Shown one piece after another: positions 7,104 to 15,439 of a stretch of DNA of 21,688 nucleotides. Location of the stretch: NCBI GenBank assembly GCA_964498015.1, contig CAZCFT010000035.1, positions 1 through 21,688 on the forward strand, in the 5' to 3' direction. The DNA comes from CAWEZN01 sp964498015 (lineage in GTDB: Bacteria > Zixibacteria > MSB-5A5 > GN15 > PGXB01). Position 1 is the stretch's first letter; each line of letters begins with the position of its first letter. The translations under genes and the position numbers were made by a program. The notes under the pieces were generated by a model. The model saw nothing but the letters and a program-made list of their open reading frames with translations. It did no database searches and was not told the origin of the DNA.

Positions 7104-7871
7104 ATGGAGATAAAAATAGGGACATCCGGATATAGCTTTGACGACTGGGTCGGGTCTTTCTATCCTGACGATATCAAAAAAGGGAAGATGCTGGACTATT
7201 ATGTCCAACACTTTCCAGCCGTCGAGATAAATTCAACCTATTATCGAATCCCCCATCCGGCAGTGATGGCCAACATTGATAAGAAGGCTCCCTCCGGATT
7301 TGAATTCATAGTCAAAACCCCCGAAGTTCTGACTCACAAAAGAAGAGATATCGAAAAGTCCATTGCGGAATTTGGCGCGTGTCTCAAGCCTTTGGAAGAT
7401 TCCGGCAAGCTGAAGGGTCTGCTCGCGCAATTTCCATATTCCTTCAGGTTTTCACCGGTCAATTTGGAATATGTCAGGCGTTGTCAGGAGGTCCTTCAGC
7501 CGCGTCAGCTATTTGTTGAATTCCGCCATAATAGCTGGGTGAACAGAACGGTATATGATGCTCTTCTGGCTTTGAAAATTGGATATGTCGCTGTGGACGA
7601 ACCTCAATTGCCCGGATTGCTGAAACCTGACTGTTTCAATACAACCGAGACGGCTTATATCCGTCTTCATGGCCGAAATGGCGAACAGTGGTGGCACGGA
7701 GGGGCTTTGAGATATGATTATGACTATGGCGCCGAAGAGCTTCAGGAATGGAAGGAGAAAATCCAGAAACTGGAAGGGAAGGCCAAGAAACTGTTTATAT
7801 TCTTCAACAACTGCCATCTTGGGCAGGCCGTTAAAAATGCCCGCCAGATGAAGGAAATACTTAATTTATGA
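7104..7871 (+). CDS. DUF72 (YecE-family) protein
   Basis: 255 residues, normal for the family. The start 'MEIKIGTSGYSFDDWVGSFYP' (seen in two parts) is the signature opening of DUF72, a TIM-barrel-like fold of unknown biochemical role. Further hallmarks are 'YVQHFPAVEINSTYYRIP' (about 33-50), 'FEFIVKTPEVLTHKRR', 'LLAQFPYSFRF', 'LFVEFRHNSWV', 'VAVDEP', 'AYIRLHGRNGEQWW' and the end 'FIFFNNCHLGQAVKNARQM'. All fit full-length members. No Shine-Dalgarno site precedes the ATG, but the IGTSG opening fixes the start. It is 28 bases after the zinc-ribbon gene on the same strand, so it may be read through from the cassette, but it is a widespread gene with no known link to it. Confidence 0.93.
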   Translation: MEIKIGTSGYSFDDWVGSFYPDDIKKGKMLDYYVQHFPAVEINSTYYRIPHPAVMANIDKKAPSGFEFIVKTPEVLTHKRRDIEKSIAEFGACLKPLEDSGKLKGLLAQFPYSFRFSPVNLEYVRRCQEVLQPRQLFVEFRHNSWVNRTVYDALLALKIGYVAVDEPQLPGLLKPDCFNTTETAYIRLHGRNGEQWWHGGALRYDYDYGAEELQEWKEKIQKLEGKAKKLFIFFNNCHLGQAVKNARQMKEILNL

Positions 7872-7879
7872 TTTTTTAG

Positions 7880-7909
7880 TTGACCCAATTTGCTGAAGAC
7901 ATTTATTAA
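7880..7909 (+). promoter_or_regulatory. Candidate promoter for the NatAB-like genes
   Basis: TTGACC (7880-7885), an 18-base spacer and TATTAA (7904-7909) lie in the gap after the DUF72 gene. The predicted start of transcription would be near 7916, giving a leader of about 50 bases. The match is moderate and the phylum's consensus is uncertain. Confidence 0.35.
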
Positions 7910-7965
7910 GGCTCTCGAGTAAATTGTGCCGGAAAGACACTAACTGATGACTTTGTGTGCGCGAT

Positions 7966-8895
7966 ATGAATGAATATTTGAGACTGGACAACATCTGCAA
8001 ATCCTACGACAGCAAGAAGGCGGTCGATAATTTTTCCTTATCGGCGCCTAAGGGATCAATTTACGGCATCCTTGGGCCAAATGGCGCCGGCAAGACAACC
8101 ACTATAAGAATGATAATGGACATCATTGCCCCGGACTCCGGGACTATTTCGATTGACGGCAAAAAGGTTGACGGCGATTTCAGGAACCGGGTCGGTTATC
8201 TTCCGGAAGAGCGCGGATTATACAAGAAGATGACTCTGATTGAAGTAATAACTTATCTGGGACAGATCAAAAATTACCCTAAGCAGAAGATATTGCAATC
8301 TATTGACGGCTGGCTTAAAAAAATGTCTCTTTCCGAATATAAATTTCGCAAGGTAGAAGAACTATCTAAAGGGATGCAACAAAAGCTCCAATTTATCACC
8401 ACTCTTTTGCATGAACCGGACTTGATAATTCTTGACGAACTCTTCTCCGGCCTTGACCCTCTCAATATTGAACTTATCAAAGGTATTTTGCTTGACGAAA
8501 AGCGGCGCGGCACAACCATACTTTTTTCCACCCACGTGATGGAACAAGCCGAGAAATTGTGCGATTATATTTGCCTCATCAATCAGGGGAAGAAGGTCCT
8601 TGACGGTCATCTATCCGATATAAAGGCCAAATTCGGGAAGAACTCCATACAGGTTGAATTGGACGGAGATGCGGCGTTCGCCAGAGATATTCCAGGGGTC
8701 GATTCCATTACCGAATTCAATAATTATATAGAAATTAAAGTCGCGTCTAAAGCTGATATCAGAATGATTCTGAGACAACTTACGGAGAAGGTCAATATTA
8801 AGCGATTTGAGCTCATGGAACCGTCCCTTTATGACATATTTATCGAGGTAGCCAGAGCCAAGCCGGAGGAATTCATCTGGGGGGATAAGAAGTGA
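7966..8895 (+). CDS. ABC-2-type transporter ATP-binding protein (NatA-like)
   Basis: Cytoplasmic ATPase of an exporter, 309 residues from the ATG at 7966. A GTG at 7957 in the same frame would add three residues. Neither has a clear Shine-Dalgarno site, and homologues start close to 'NEYLRLDNICKSY'. Motifs, numbered from the ATG: Walker A GPNGAGKTT (37-45), signature LSKGMQQ (133-139), Walker B LIILDE (153-158), D-loop SGLDP (161-165) and H-loop H190. The signature is the LSKGMQQK variant typical of NatA/CcmA-like proteins, and the C-terminal 100 residues look like the DUF4162 domain found in them. It overlaps the permease gene by four bases (GTGA), forming a two-gene unit. Confidence 0.93.
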   Translation: MNEYLRLDNICKSYDSKKAVDNFSLSAPKGSIYGILGPNGAGKTTTIRMIMDIIAPDSGTISIDGKKVDGDFRNRVGYLPEERGLYKKMTLIEVITYLGQIKNYPKQKILQSIDGWLKKMSLSEYKFRKVEELSKGMQQKLQFITTLLHEPDLIILDELFSGLDPLNIELIKGILLDEKRRGTTILFSTHVMEQAEKLCDYICLINQGKKVLDGHLSDIKAKFGKNSIQVELDGDAAFARDIPGVDSITEFNNYIEIKVASKADIRMILRQLTEKVNIKRFELMEPSLYDIFIEVARAKPEEFIWGDKK

Positions 8896-10190
8896 AAAAA
8901 CTCTGGATACTTATCAGCCGCGAATATGCTCAGGTTGTGAAAAAGAAGTCTTTTCTTATCGGAATATTTCTTACCCCGCTTTTTATGGTTGGCGTTACGG
9001 TTATCCCCTCGTTACTGGCCATGAAAAAGTCCGCGGAGACAGATAAATTGGCCATTATTGACCTTGATGGGCAGGGGATAGGGGAAAAGTTTAAAGAAGC
9101 GATAAAGCAGTACAAACTCGATGATAGCTCGCCGGCATACGATGTTACAAATATCTATAATCCTCAACCCGACGATTCGACCGGAATTTCAAGTCTGAGA
9201 AAAGAACTTGACTCTCTTATTTCGGCCAAGAAACTCAAAAGCTATTTGGTAATCAATAATGCGGTGGAAAAAAATGATTCTGTCTTTCTTGTCGGCAGAT
9301 CATTTAATATCAGCGCCAACAATCGTTTCGAGAGAAGAATCTCCGATATTCTGTCCGGAATTCGGCTCCAACAATCGCAAATAAATTTGGGGATTGATTC
9401 TGTTCTGAATCTTACCAGACGGATTGAATTGAAGGAACAATCGCCCGGAGGAAAATCGCGAGATTTCGGTACGGTATTCCTGACCGGAATTGTCTTCGTG
9501 ATGATAATATTCATGACCGCTCTGGGATATGGGCAGACTCTGATGCGGTCGATCATAGAAGAAAAGAATTCACGGATCATCGAAATAATGGTTTCTTCAG
9601 TATCGCCATTTCAGCTCATGGCCGGCAAGATTATAGGTTTGGGTCTGGCCACTCTGACACAAGTCGGCATCTGGCTGGCAATCGGTCTGGCGATTTATTC
9701 CTATAGGGGAGCCCTGAATATAAGCGCCGACATTATGGGCGCGATTTTCAATCCGGTGATCATCTTCTTTTTCTTAATGTACTTGATTCTCGGATATATA
9801 ATGTTTTCCACTCTTTTTGCTCTCATCGGCTCGATATGCAATACCGACAAAGAAGCTCAAAATTTCATTTACCCGGTAACCATGTCCATGATCCTGCCGC
9901 TGATTATCGGCATGTATGTCATTCAGGAACCGGATTCCACCGTTGTAACCGTTCTGTCTCTTATACCGATTTTCACTCCGACTCTGATGATTCTCAGGCT
10001 CAATGTTATTGGAGCCGAAACCTTTTCGTTCACCAACTCCATTGTTCTTGAGGCCACACTGGGGATTATCATCACGGTATTGGCTACCGCGCTAATTATC
10101 TGGCTAACTTCAAAAATATTCAGAGTAGGAATACTAATGTATGGCAAACGACCAACTTTGCCCGAAATAATAAGATGGATAAGATATTAA
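8892..10190 (+). CDS. ABC-2-type transporter permease (NatB-like)
   Basis: Membrane partner of the preceding ATPase, 432 residues, starting with GTG inside the ATPase's stop codon. One helix (about 22-43) is followed by an extracytoplasmic domain of about 150 residues, then about five or six helices in the C-terminal half. The segment 'SIIEEKNSRIIEIMVSSVSP' followed by 'FQLMAGKIIGLG' is the hallmark of the NatB / ABC-2 permease family. NatAB in Bacillus exports sodium, but many NatB-like proteins have other or unknown cargo, so the substrate here is open. Downstream, the peptidase gene follows after 25 bases on the same strand and may be co-transcribed. Confidence 0.92.
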   Translation: MKKLWILISREYAQVVKKKSFLIGIFLTPLFMVGVTVIPSLLAMKKSAETDKLAIIDLDGQGIGEKFKEAIKQYKLDDSSPAYDVTNIYNPQPDDSTGISSLRKELDSLISAKKLKSYLVINNAVEKNDSVFLVGRSFNISANNRFERRISDILSGIRLQQSQINLGIDSVLNLTRRIELKEQSPGGKSRDFGTVFLTGIVFVMIIFMTALGYGQTLMRSIIEEKNSRIIEIMVSSVSPFQLMAGKIIGLGLATLTQVGIWLAIGLAIYSYRGALNISADIMGAIFNPVIIFFFLMYLILGYIMFSTLFALIGSICNTDKEAQNFIYPVTMSMILPLIIGMYVIQEPDSTVVTVLSLIPIFTPTLMILRLNVIGAETFSFTNSIVLEATLGIIITVLATALIIWLTSKIFRVGILMYGKRPTLPEIIRWIRY

Positions 10191-10197
10191 TAGTATA

Positions 10198-10203
10198 AAG
10201 GAG
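10198..10203 (+). promoter_or_regulatory. Ribosome-binding site of the S11 peptidase gene
   Basis: AAGGAG lies 12 bases before the ATG at 10216 and directly abuts a TTG at 10204. The TTG is too close to be used, so the ATG is chosen although the spacing is longer than usual. Confidence 0.5.
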
Positions 10204-10215
10204 TTGCTTGCAACC

Positions 10216-11118
10216 ATGAAGCTCAAACTTGTATTTCTCACCATTATTGGAATTGTGGTTATCTTCGCCATTTTCCACAATTTCGTATCCACCGAATCAA
10301 TTCTCAGTTTTGCGGGGGACATCGCCGTCAAACGACAATTTGATTTTGAACTCCCTGACAGCGATATCTGCGGCGGAATCCATCTTAATTTGAGGTCCGC
10401 CATAGCTATAGATAACGAAACCCACAAAGTGCTATATTGTTATAACGCCGATGATACTGTCCCGATTGCATCAATATCGAAACTAATCACGGCCATGGTG
10501 GTTTTGGATAATTATCAACCCGACTCAATTGCAACGATCTCCGATGAAGACAGCTTTGAGTCTTCACGTTCGCTTTTCAGGTCCGGCGATAAAGCCCTGG
10601 TTAAGAATCTGCTTCATGCGGCTTTGATGCGTTCCGATAATCGTGCCGCCCGTGCTTTGGCCCGGTTTGTGTCCGGAAACATCGACAGTTTCGCCGTTAA
10701 GATGAATGAAAAAATAAAAGAGATCGGGCTGGAGAATACTATTATGTATGAGCCGACAGGCCTCGATGATCGCAACCATTCTACCGCCGCCGACTGCGCA
10801 AAATTGATAAATGTCGCCATGCTGTATCCTGAAATCCCTCGAATTACCAGCCTTCAGCAGTACTCCTTCGACCTTGTCAATCGGAGAAAAACGAAGAACC
10901 TTATCAATACTAATAAGCTGGTTTACTCCAAATATAAAATCTTGGCAGGGAAGACCGGATATATATCCGAGTCAGCCTATTGTCTGACCACGGTCATTGA
11001 GGATGGCAATGGAAAAAAAGTGACAGTGGTCGTGTTGGGGGCGCCGGGTCCTCAGATGCGATTTCGTGAAGCCAGAAGGCTTGCCGCTTGGGCATTTTCA
11101 AAGATGGAGAAGAGCTGA
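10216..11118 (+). CDS. D-alanyl-D-alanine carboxypeptidase/endopeptidase, S11 family
   Basis: Peptidoglycan-trimming serine peptidase acting outside the cytoplasmic membrane, 300 residues. An N-terminal hydrophobic segment (about 5-20) is a signal peptide or membrane anchor. All three penicillin-binding motifs are present: S86-I-S-K89 (nucleophile and base), S140-D-N142 and K246-T-G248. 'MYEPTGLDDRNHSTAADCAKL' type sequence between motifs two and three (about 177-197) is typical of the family. The length leaves no room for the C-terminal PBP5 domain, so it resembles short PBP7-like or DacF-like enzymes. Whether it acts as carboxypeptidase or endopeptidase cannot be decided. Its 3' end faces leuS. 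Confidence 0.92.
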   Translation: MKLKLVFLTIIGIVVIFAIFHNFVSTESILSFAGDIAVKRQFDFELPDSDICGGIHLNLRSAIAIDNETHKVLYCYNADDTVPIASISKLITAMVVLDNYQPDSIATISDEDSFESSRSLFRSGDKALVKNLLHAALMRSDNRAARALARFVSGNIDSFAVKMNEKIKEIGLENTIMYEPTGLDDRNHSTAADCAKLINVAMLYPEIPRITSLQQYSFDLVNRRKTKNLINTNKLVYSKYKILAGKTGYISESAYCLTTVIEDGNGKKVTVVVLGAPGPQMRFREARRLAAWAFSKMEKS

Positions 11119-11261
11119 TATAAGCCAACTAATGGCGGGTGGCGGGAGACCTTGGCAAAAATTGGATTTGAAAGAGGAGGTATTGTGTCCCAAAAGATAT
11201 ATTATGTTAACTACTATGCCGCCATATTTTCTTCTCCCATTGCAGACCCCAAAAATTCACT

Positions 11262-13754
11262 CTATTTGACTACCAGATTTACCAGCTTATTGCGTATATG
11301 AATCCGCTTCACGATCGACTTACCACTCAGATAACCGACGACCTTCGGATCCTCAAGCGCCAACTTTATTACTTGTTCCTCAGGTATGTCCCGAGCGACC
11401 GTGATTTCTCCGCGGACCTTGCCATTTACCTGCACGGCAATATTAACCGTATCAAAATTGACTGCTTCCAGGTCAAATCCCGGCCAGTTCCCCTTGAATA
11501 CCGATTCATTCTGCCCGCAAAGATGCCACATTTCCTCGGCCAAGTGCGGGGCCATTGGCGCAATCAATAAAATCGTCTTCAAAATGATAAAGTCGTTGAG
11601 CCTATCATTTGATATTTTTGCTGAATCAAAGTCACGAGCAAGTTCCATCAAACCAGAAATCGCCGTATTAAATTGCAGACGACCATAATCATCATTGACC
11701 CTCTTAATCGTCTGATTTAACTTGATATAAGCGCTTCGATCATATTCTGTCAAATCTACCTGCTTAAAGTGTTGCTTTAAGTCGGGATTCGATCCTCGAT
11801 ATTGTTCGGCCAACGGATAAAAACGATTGATAACGAATTTCTCAACGCCGGTCAGGTAATCCTCAGACCACATAATTTCCTTATCCGATGGCGCCGTGAA
11901 AAACATCGCCAATCGGGTTATATCGATACCGCGCTGTTCCATCGGCACGATTGGCGATACCGTATTTCCTCTTGATTTGGACATCACCACGCCCTTGGAA
12001 TCCATGACCATTCCATGGTTGAAAAGCGCCATCGCCGGCTCGTCGTCGTTTACCCAGCCGAGATCCTTAAGGAATTTATGAAAGAATCTGAAATAAATCA
12101 AATGCCCGGTAGCATGGGTAATTCCGCCAATATATTTGTCAATTGGCATCCATGCGGCCGCCTTGGCTTTATCAAAAGGTATCTTGTCATTTTTTGGATC
12201 GACATATCTTAAATAATACCACGATGAGCAGACAAATGTATCCATGGTGTCCGGGTCACGCTGAGCTTCCCCGGCGCATTTGGGGCAGGCGACATCCATG
12301 AATTCCGGCAAATCGGCCAGAGGCGATCTCCCTTTCGGAAGAAAATTTTTCACGTTCGGTAGAAGCACTGGCAATTGGTTATCCGGCACGGCCACAAGCC
12401 CACACTTGGGACAATGAATAATCGGAATCGGCGCACCCCAATACCGCTGGCGCGAAATCAGCCAATCACGCAATTTATAGTTGACCTTCTCCCGCCCTAT
12501 CCCCTTTTTTTCTGCATAATCCGTGACTTTTTTGATAGCGTCCTTGCCGACCAGCCCGTTGAATTCCCCAGAGCTGACCATCACGCCATAATCCACAAAA
12601 GCTTCTTCCATAGACGGCAGATCAAGCCTGGAATTTGCATCGGGCTGAATGACTATTTTTATTGGCAGATTATATTTCTTTGCAAACAGAAAATCCCTGC
12701 TGTCATGAGCGGGCACGGCCATCACTGCGCCGGTTCCATATCCGGCCAAAACATAATCGGCCACCCACAAGGGTATCTCTTCGGTAGTGAATGGATTAAT
12801 GGCATATTTTCCGGTGAAAACGCCATCCTTCTCTCCGACAGCCGAAACCCGATCCATCTCGGAATGTAAAAGAGCCTGTCGTTTATAATCTTCCACCTGT
12901 TTTTTGAAGTGTTCCTCGAGATTAAGTCGGTCGATCAAGGGCGATTCCGGAGCTATTGCCATGTAGGTTACCCCAAAAATAGTATCTGGGCGGGTTGTAA
13001 ATATCGGCAATTTCTCCCCGGTTTCTTTAATTATAAAATCAATTTCAGCTCCCACCGACCGCCCAATCCACTCTCTTTGCATCGTCTTAACATTTTCAGG
13101 CCAGTCTTTCAATTTATCAAGATCAGAAACAAGCCTGTCGGCATACTCGGTGATTTTGAAATACCACTGCTCCTGCTCTTTCTTTTCCACCGGAGTCTCG
13201 CATCGTTCACAGACACCATTAACCACCTGTTCGTTGGCCAAAACAGTCTTATCTTCAGGACACCAGTTGACCCATCCTTTTTTTCGATATGCCAGACCTT
13301 TCTCGAATAACCGCAAAAACATCCATTGTGTCCACTTATAATAATCAGGACTGCATGAGGTTACCTCGCGTGACCAGTCATAAGATATTTCTGTTTTTTG
13401 CAGAGTGGCCCGGGAGACCTTGATATTATTATATGTCCACTCTGACGGGTGCAATCCCCTTTGAATGGCGGCTCTTTCGGCAGGTAAGCCGAAGGCATCC
13501 CACCCGAATGGATGAAGCACATCCTTGCCGAGCATCATCTGATAGCGCGCAACGGCGTCGCCGATAACATAATTGCGAAAATGCCCCATATGGATATCGC
13601 CTGAGGGATAGGCAAACATCACCAGAACGAAGTATTTTTCCTTCTTTGGATAATCGGGCGCTTTATAGAGCTGTTGCTCTTGCCAGATTTTATGCCATTT
13701 GGCTTCGATTTCTTTGAAGTTATACTTCAAGGTTTTGGTTTTCGCCTTCTCCAT
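11262..13754 (-). CDS. leuS: Leucyl-tRNA synthetase
   Basis: Class I aminoacyl-tRNA synthetase charging tRNA-Leu in the cytoplasm, 830 residues, full length for the bacterial type. The HIGH motif appears as H55-M-G-H58 within 'AYPSGDIHMGHFRNY'. The KMSKS loop is V590-M-S-K-S594. The CP1 editing domain shows 'TTRPDTIFGVTYMA', and later 'GTGAVMAVPAHDSRDFLFA'. Two cysteine pairs ('CPKCGLVAVP' and 'ACPKCAGEA') belong to the zinc-binding insertion usual in bacterial LeuS. 'DTFVCSSWYYLRYVDP' and the C-terminal anticodon-binding and 'VQVNGKVRGEI' segments are also present. It stands alone, with a possible promoter upstream. No T-box or other leader element was seen. Confidence 0.98.
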   Translation of the reverse strand: MEKAKTKTLKYNFKEIEAKWHKIWQEQQLYKAPDYPKKEKYFVLVMFAYPSGDIHMGHFRNYVIGDAVARYQMMLGKDVLHPFGWDAFGLPAERAAIQRGLHPSEWTYNNIKVSRATLQKTEISYDWSREVTSCSPDYYKWTQWMFLRLFEKGLAYRKKGWVNWCPEDKTVLANEQVVNGVCERCETPVEKKEQEQWYFKITEYADRLVSDLDKLKDWPENVKTMQREWIGRSVGAEIDFIIKETGEKLPIFTTRPDTIFGVTYMAIAPESPLIDRLNLEEHFKKQVEDYKRQALLHSEMDRVSAVGEKDGVFTGKYAINPFTTEEIPLWVADYVLAGYGTGAVMAVPAHDSRDFLFAKKYNLPIKIVIQPDANSRLDLPSMEEAFVDYGVMVSSGEFNGLVGKDAIKKVTDYAEKKGIGREKVNYKLRDWLISRQRYWGAPIPIIHCPKCGLVAVPDNQLPVLLPNVKNFLPKGRSPLADLPEFMDVACPKCAGEAQRDPDTMDTFVCSSWYYLRYVDPKNDKIPFDKAKAAAWMPIDKYIGGITHATGHLIYFRFFHKFLKDLGWVNDDEPAMALFNHGMVMDSKGVVMSKSRGNTVSPIVPMEQRGIDITRLAMFFTAPSDKEIMWSEDYLTGVEKFVINRFYPLAEQYRGSNPDLKQHFKQVDLTEYDRSAYIKLNQTIKRVNDDYGRLQFNTAISGLMELARDFDSAKISNDRLNDFIILKTILLIAPMAPHLAEEMWHLCGQNESVFKGNWPGFDLEAVNFDTVNIAVQVNGKVRGEITVARDIPEEQVIKLALEDPKVVGYLSGKSIVKRIHIRNKLVNLVVK

Positions 13755-13792
13755 AATTTCATTCCATCCGCATCACAAAATTCAAGCCATTA

Positions 13793-13821
13793 AATTTAAT
13801 CGGATATTATTCATTTATCAA
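13793..13821 (-). promoter_or_regulatory. Candidate leuS promoter
   Basis: On the minus strand, TTGATA (13821-13816), a 17-base spacer and TAAATT (13798-13793) precede leuS and predict a leader of about 30 bases. The -10 lies within the AT palindrome ATTAAATTTAAT (13789-13800), which is too simple to call an operator. Confidence 0.35.
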
Positions 13822-13903
13822 GATTTTTCGGCATGATTGCCTTGATCGTTAGATACCGCCCCCAAAAAAAATTCCCTTGAAATCTGGCCGGATTAATTAT
13901 TTT

Positions 13904-13933
13904 CTGGATCCCGTGTCAAGCACGGGATGACAG
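13904..13933. repeat. REP-like dispersed palindrome
   Basis: Arms ATCCCGTG (13908-13915) and CACGGGAT (13921-13928) are perfect inverted repeats around a 5-base loop, flanked by CTGG and GACAG. The wording (CTGGATCCCG...CGGGATGACAG) closely resembles a small palindromic repeat that recurs in many unrelated bacterial genomes. It occurs once in this window, in the 242-base gap between leuS and the GWxTD operon. The rest of that gap shows no gene. It could fold as a hairpin downstream of the operon at 13997, but no T-run follows on the minus strand, so I class it as a repeat rather than a terminator. Confidence 0.55.
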
Positions 13934-13996
13934 GTCGGGGCGTTAGATGAACATGAGTGAAGCGCTCTGTCATAACATACACTTTTTCAACAAGCC

Positions 13997-15433
13997 CTAA
14001 TATGTCTGAAGATTCTCATCTTGCACTTTCTGATTCCACTCGCTGTTGAAAACCTCCCCGTTGGCGGTCGAATGCACCAGTTTGAAATTGCCAAGCCCTT
14101 CTTTATCTACAAAGATGAAAAGAACTCCCCCCTGAATGGAGTGATAATACCATCTCTCCCATGGGCTCCCATAAGCAGGCGAGGTTTCCTCGTCTCTTTC
14201 GTCCCATTGACCATATTGCAGTAAGACTCTGCCCCTGTCGGATCTCCAACCGTCATTCAAACCCGGCAAAGATGGAAAATGCTCGTTCGCATAACTGTAT
14301 CTCCTGAAAGCATCCTCGAGATACTCATTTGCTTCTGTGGCAGAAGTCGGGTCCTTATCTTTAAAAAATTGCCGGACAAATCGGACCTTGCCGCTGTCAT
14401 TTAAATTATTAAAGAGCGCCAGCTCTTGCGCAGTCATCAGATATCGCACGATATTCGATTTTGTCGTCAGACTGGCGGTATCAAGAGGATTTGACTTTGA
14501 GACCGTAACCGTCGACGGCTTAAACCCAGACGCGGGAATAATAATAAATTGCCTCGCCGATGCGTCAGTTTTACCGGTTTTCGGATCGGTTGCAGTCAGC
14601 TTCAGTATATATCGACCGGGGCCGAGATCACCAATTTTCAGAGAGCTTGAAATGATTGATGTCCGGCCGGGCTTGGGGATTGATGTCTCCCCTAAGTCGA
14701 GACGTAAAGCGCCATTATCTTGATAGACTTTGTAGTCAAGGCTAAAATTGTCCCCGTTACTGCTATCATACGAAAGGTTATACAGCTCAGCATAAATCGA
14801 CAGCATGGTGTCGCTCTGCGAAAAGAGTCCCATTGGATTGGGAATAATGTTGCGCCCATTCTTACAAAGTCTTAAATGAGAGGCACGAACAGTATCCTCA
14901 ATAAGTTCGATATCGTAAGCCAACTCAAGATCGCTCAGGGAAAGGCTATCGGCAATTATCGGAGGGACTTGAAAACGTTCAAACAGAAACGACCCCTCTC
15001 TCTTGCTGGCGACATCCATGATATTCAGCTCGCCTGTGTAAATGCCGGGAAGTAACATCATGTAAACTTTATCAAATAGACGAATATCAGTTCTTTGGGC
15101 GTCATCCGGATCTTTCGCTTTAATGCCAAAATAGGAGCTTGCGGAATCCAGATGATTGCCGAGCGTGTCATAAATCAACACCTCCGCAAATATCGACCCT
15201 TCATAAATAGCGCCGACGCTGTCATAAAGCACAAAGGAAAACTGGTTGCGATTAATAGCGAATGGAAATTCAACATAGACTTCCGGGCCGTTCTTTGGAT
15301 TGGGGAAGGTCAATATTGAGGATTGAATGCTTATCGGCCCCTGCGGCGGCATTTGAGCAGATGCCCAGAAGCACATCGTCAGCATAATGATGGAGGTCAT
15401 CGATATTATTCTATGATTATCTCGCATATTCAT
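13997..15433 (-). CDS. Secreted GWxTD-domain protein (second of the tandem pair)
   Basis: About 478 residues. A signal peptide (RIISMTSIIMLTMCFWASAQ, ending at about residue 27) directs export. The middle looks like β-sandwich domains ('GPGRYILKLTATDPKTGKTD'). The C-terminal part matches the GWxTD domain: 'FFKDKDPTSATEANEYLEDAFRR' in pieces, then G395-W-R-S-D399 followed by RGRVLLQYG, and a 'WERWYYHS...LFIFVDKEG' close. The key position reads S instead of T. A GTG abuts the previous stop at 15439, and ATGs follow at 15433 and 15427. AGG sits five bases before 15433, so that start is chosen, though all three remain possible. The biochemical role of the family is unknown. Confidence 0.85.
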   Translation of the reverse strand: MNMRDNHRIISMTSIIMLTMCFWASAQMPPQGPISIQSSILTFPNPKNGPEVYVEFPFAINRNQFSFVLYDSVGAIYEGSIFAEVLIYDTLGNHLDSASSYFGIKAKDPDDAQRTDIRLFDKVYMMLLPGIYTGELNIMDVASKREGSFLFERFQVPPIIADSLSLSDLELAYDIELIEDTVRASHLRLCKNGRNIIPNPMGLFSQSDTMLSIYAELYNLSYDSSNGDNFSLDYKVYQDNGALRLDLGETSIPKPGRTSIISSSLKIGDLGPGRYILKLTATDPKTGKTDASARQFIIIPASGFKPSTVTVSKSNPLDTASLTTKSNIVRYLMTAQELALFNNLNDSGKVRFVRQFFKDKDPTSATEANEYLEDAFRRYSYANEHFPSLPGLNDGWRSDRGRVLLQYGQWDERDEETSPAYGSPWERWYYHSIQGGVLFIFVDKEGLGNFKLVHSTANGEVFNSEWNQKVQDENLQTY

Positions 15434-15439
15434 TTTCAC

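Noticed and set aside
10204..10215. TTG start for the S11 peptidase
   Set aside because: It directly abuts the AAGGAG site, leaving no spacing for initiation. The ATG at 10216 opens a normal signal segment.
12375..12869. 164-codon open frame on the + strand inside leuS
   Set aside because: It lies fully antisense to a certain leuS gene, its product has no recognisable domain, and it has no ribosome-binding site. It is a shadow frame.
13904..13933. Intrinsic terminator for the exporter/GWxTD operon
   Set aside because: The stem is good, but the following minus-strand bases (CCAGAAAATAATT) lack a T-run. The sequence better fits a dispersed repeat.
13755..13996. T-box or other leader riboswitch before leuS
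   Set aside because: The upstream region is short and AT-rich, with no T-box core or stacked stems. T-boxes are also mainly a Firmicutes/Actinobacteria feature.
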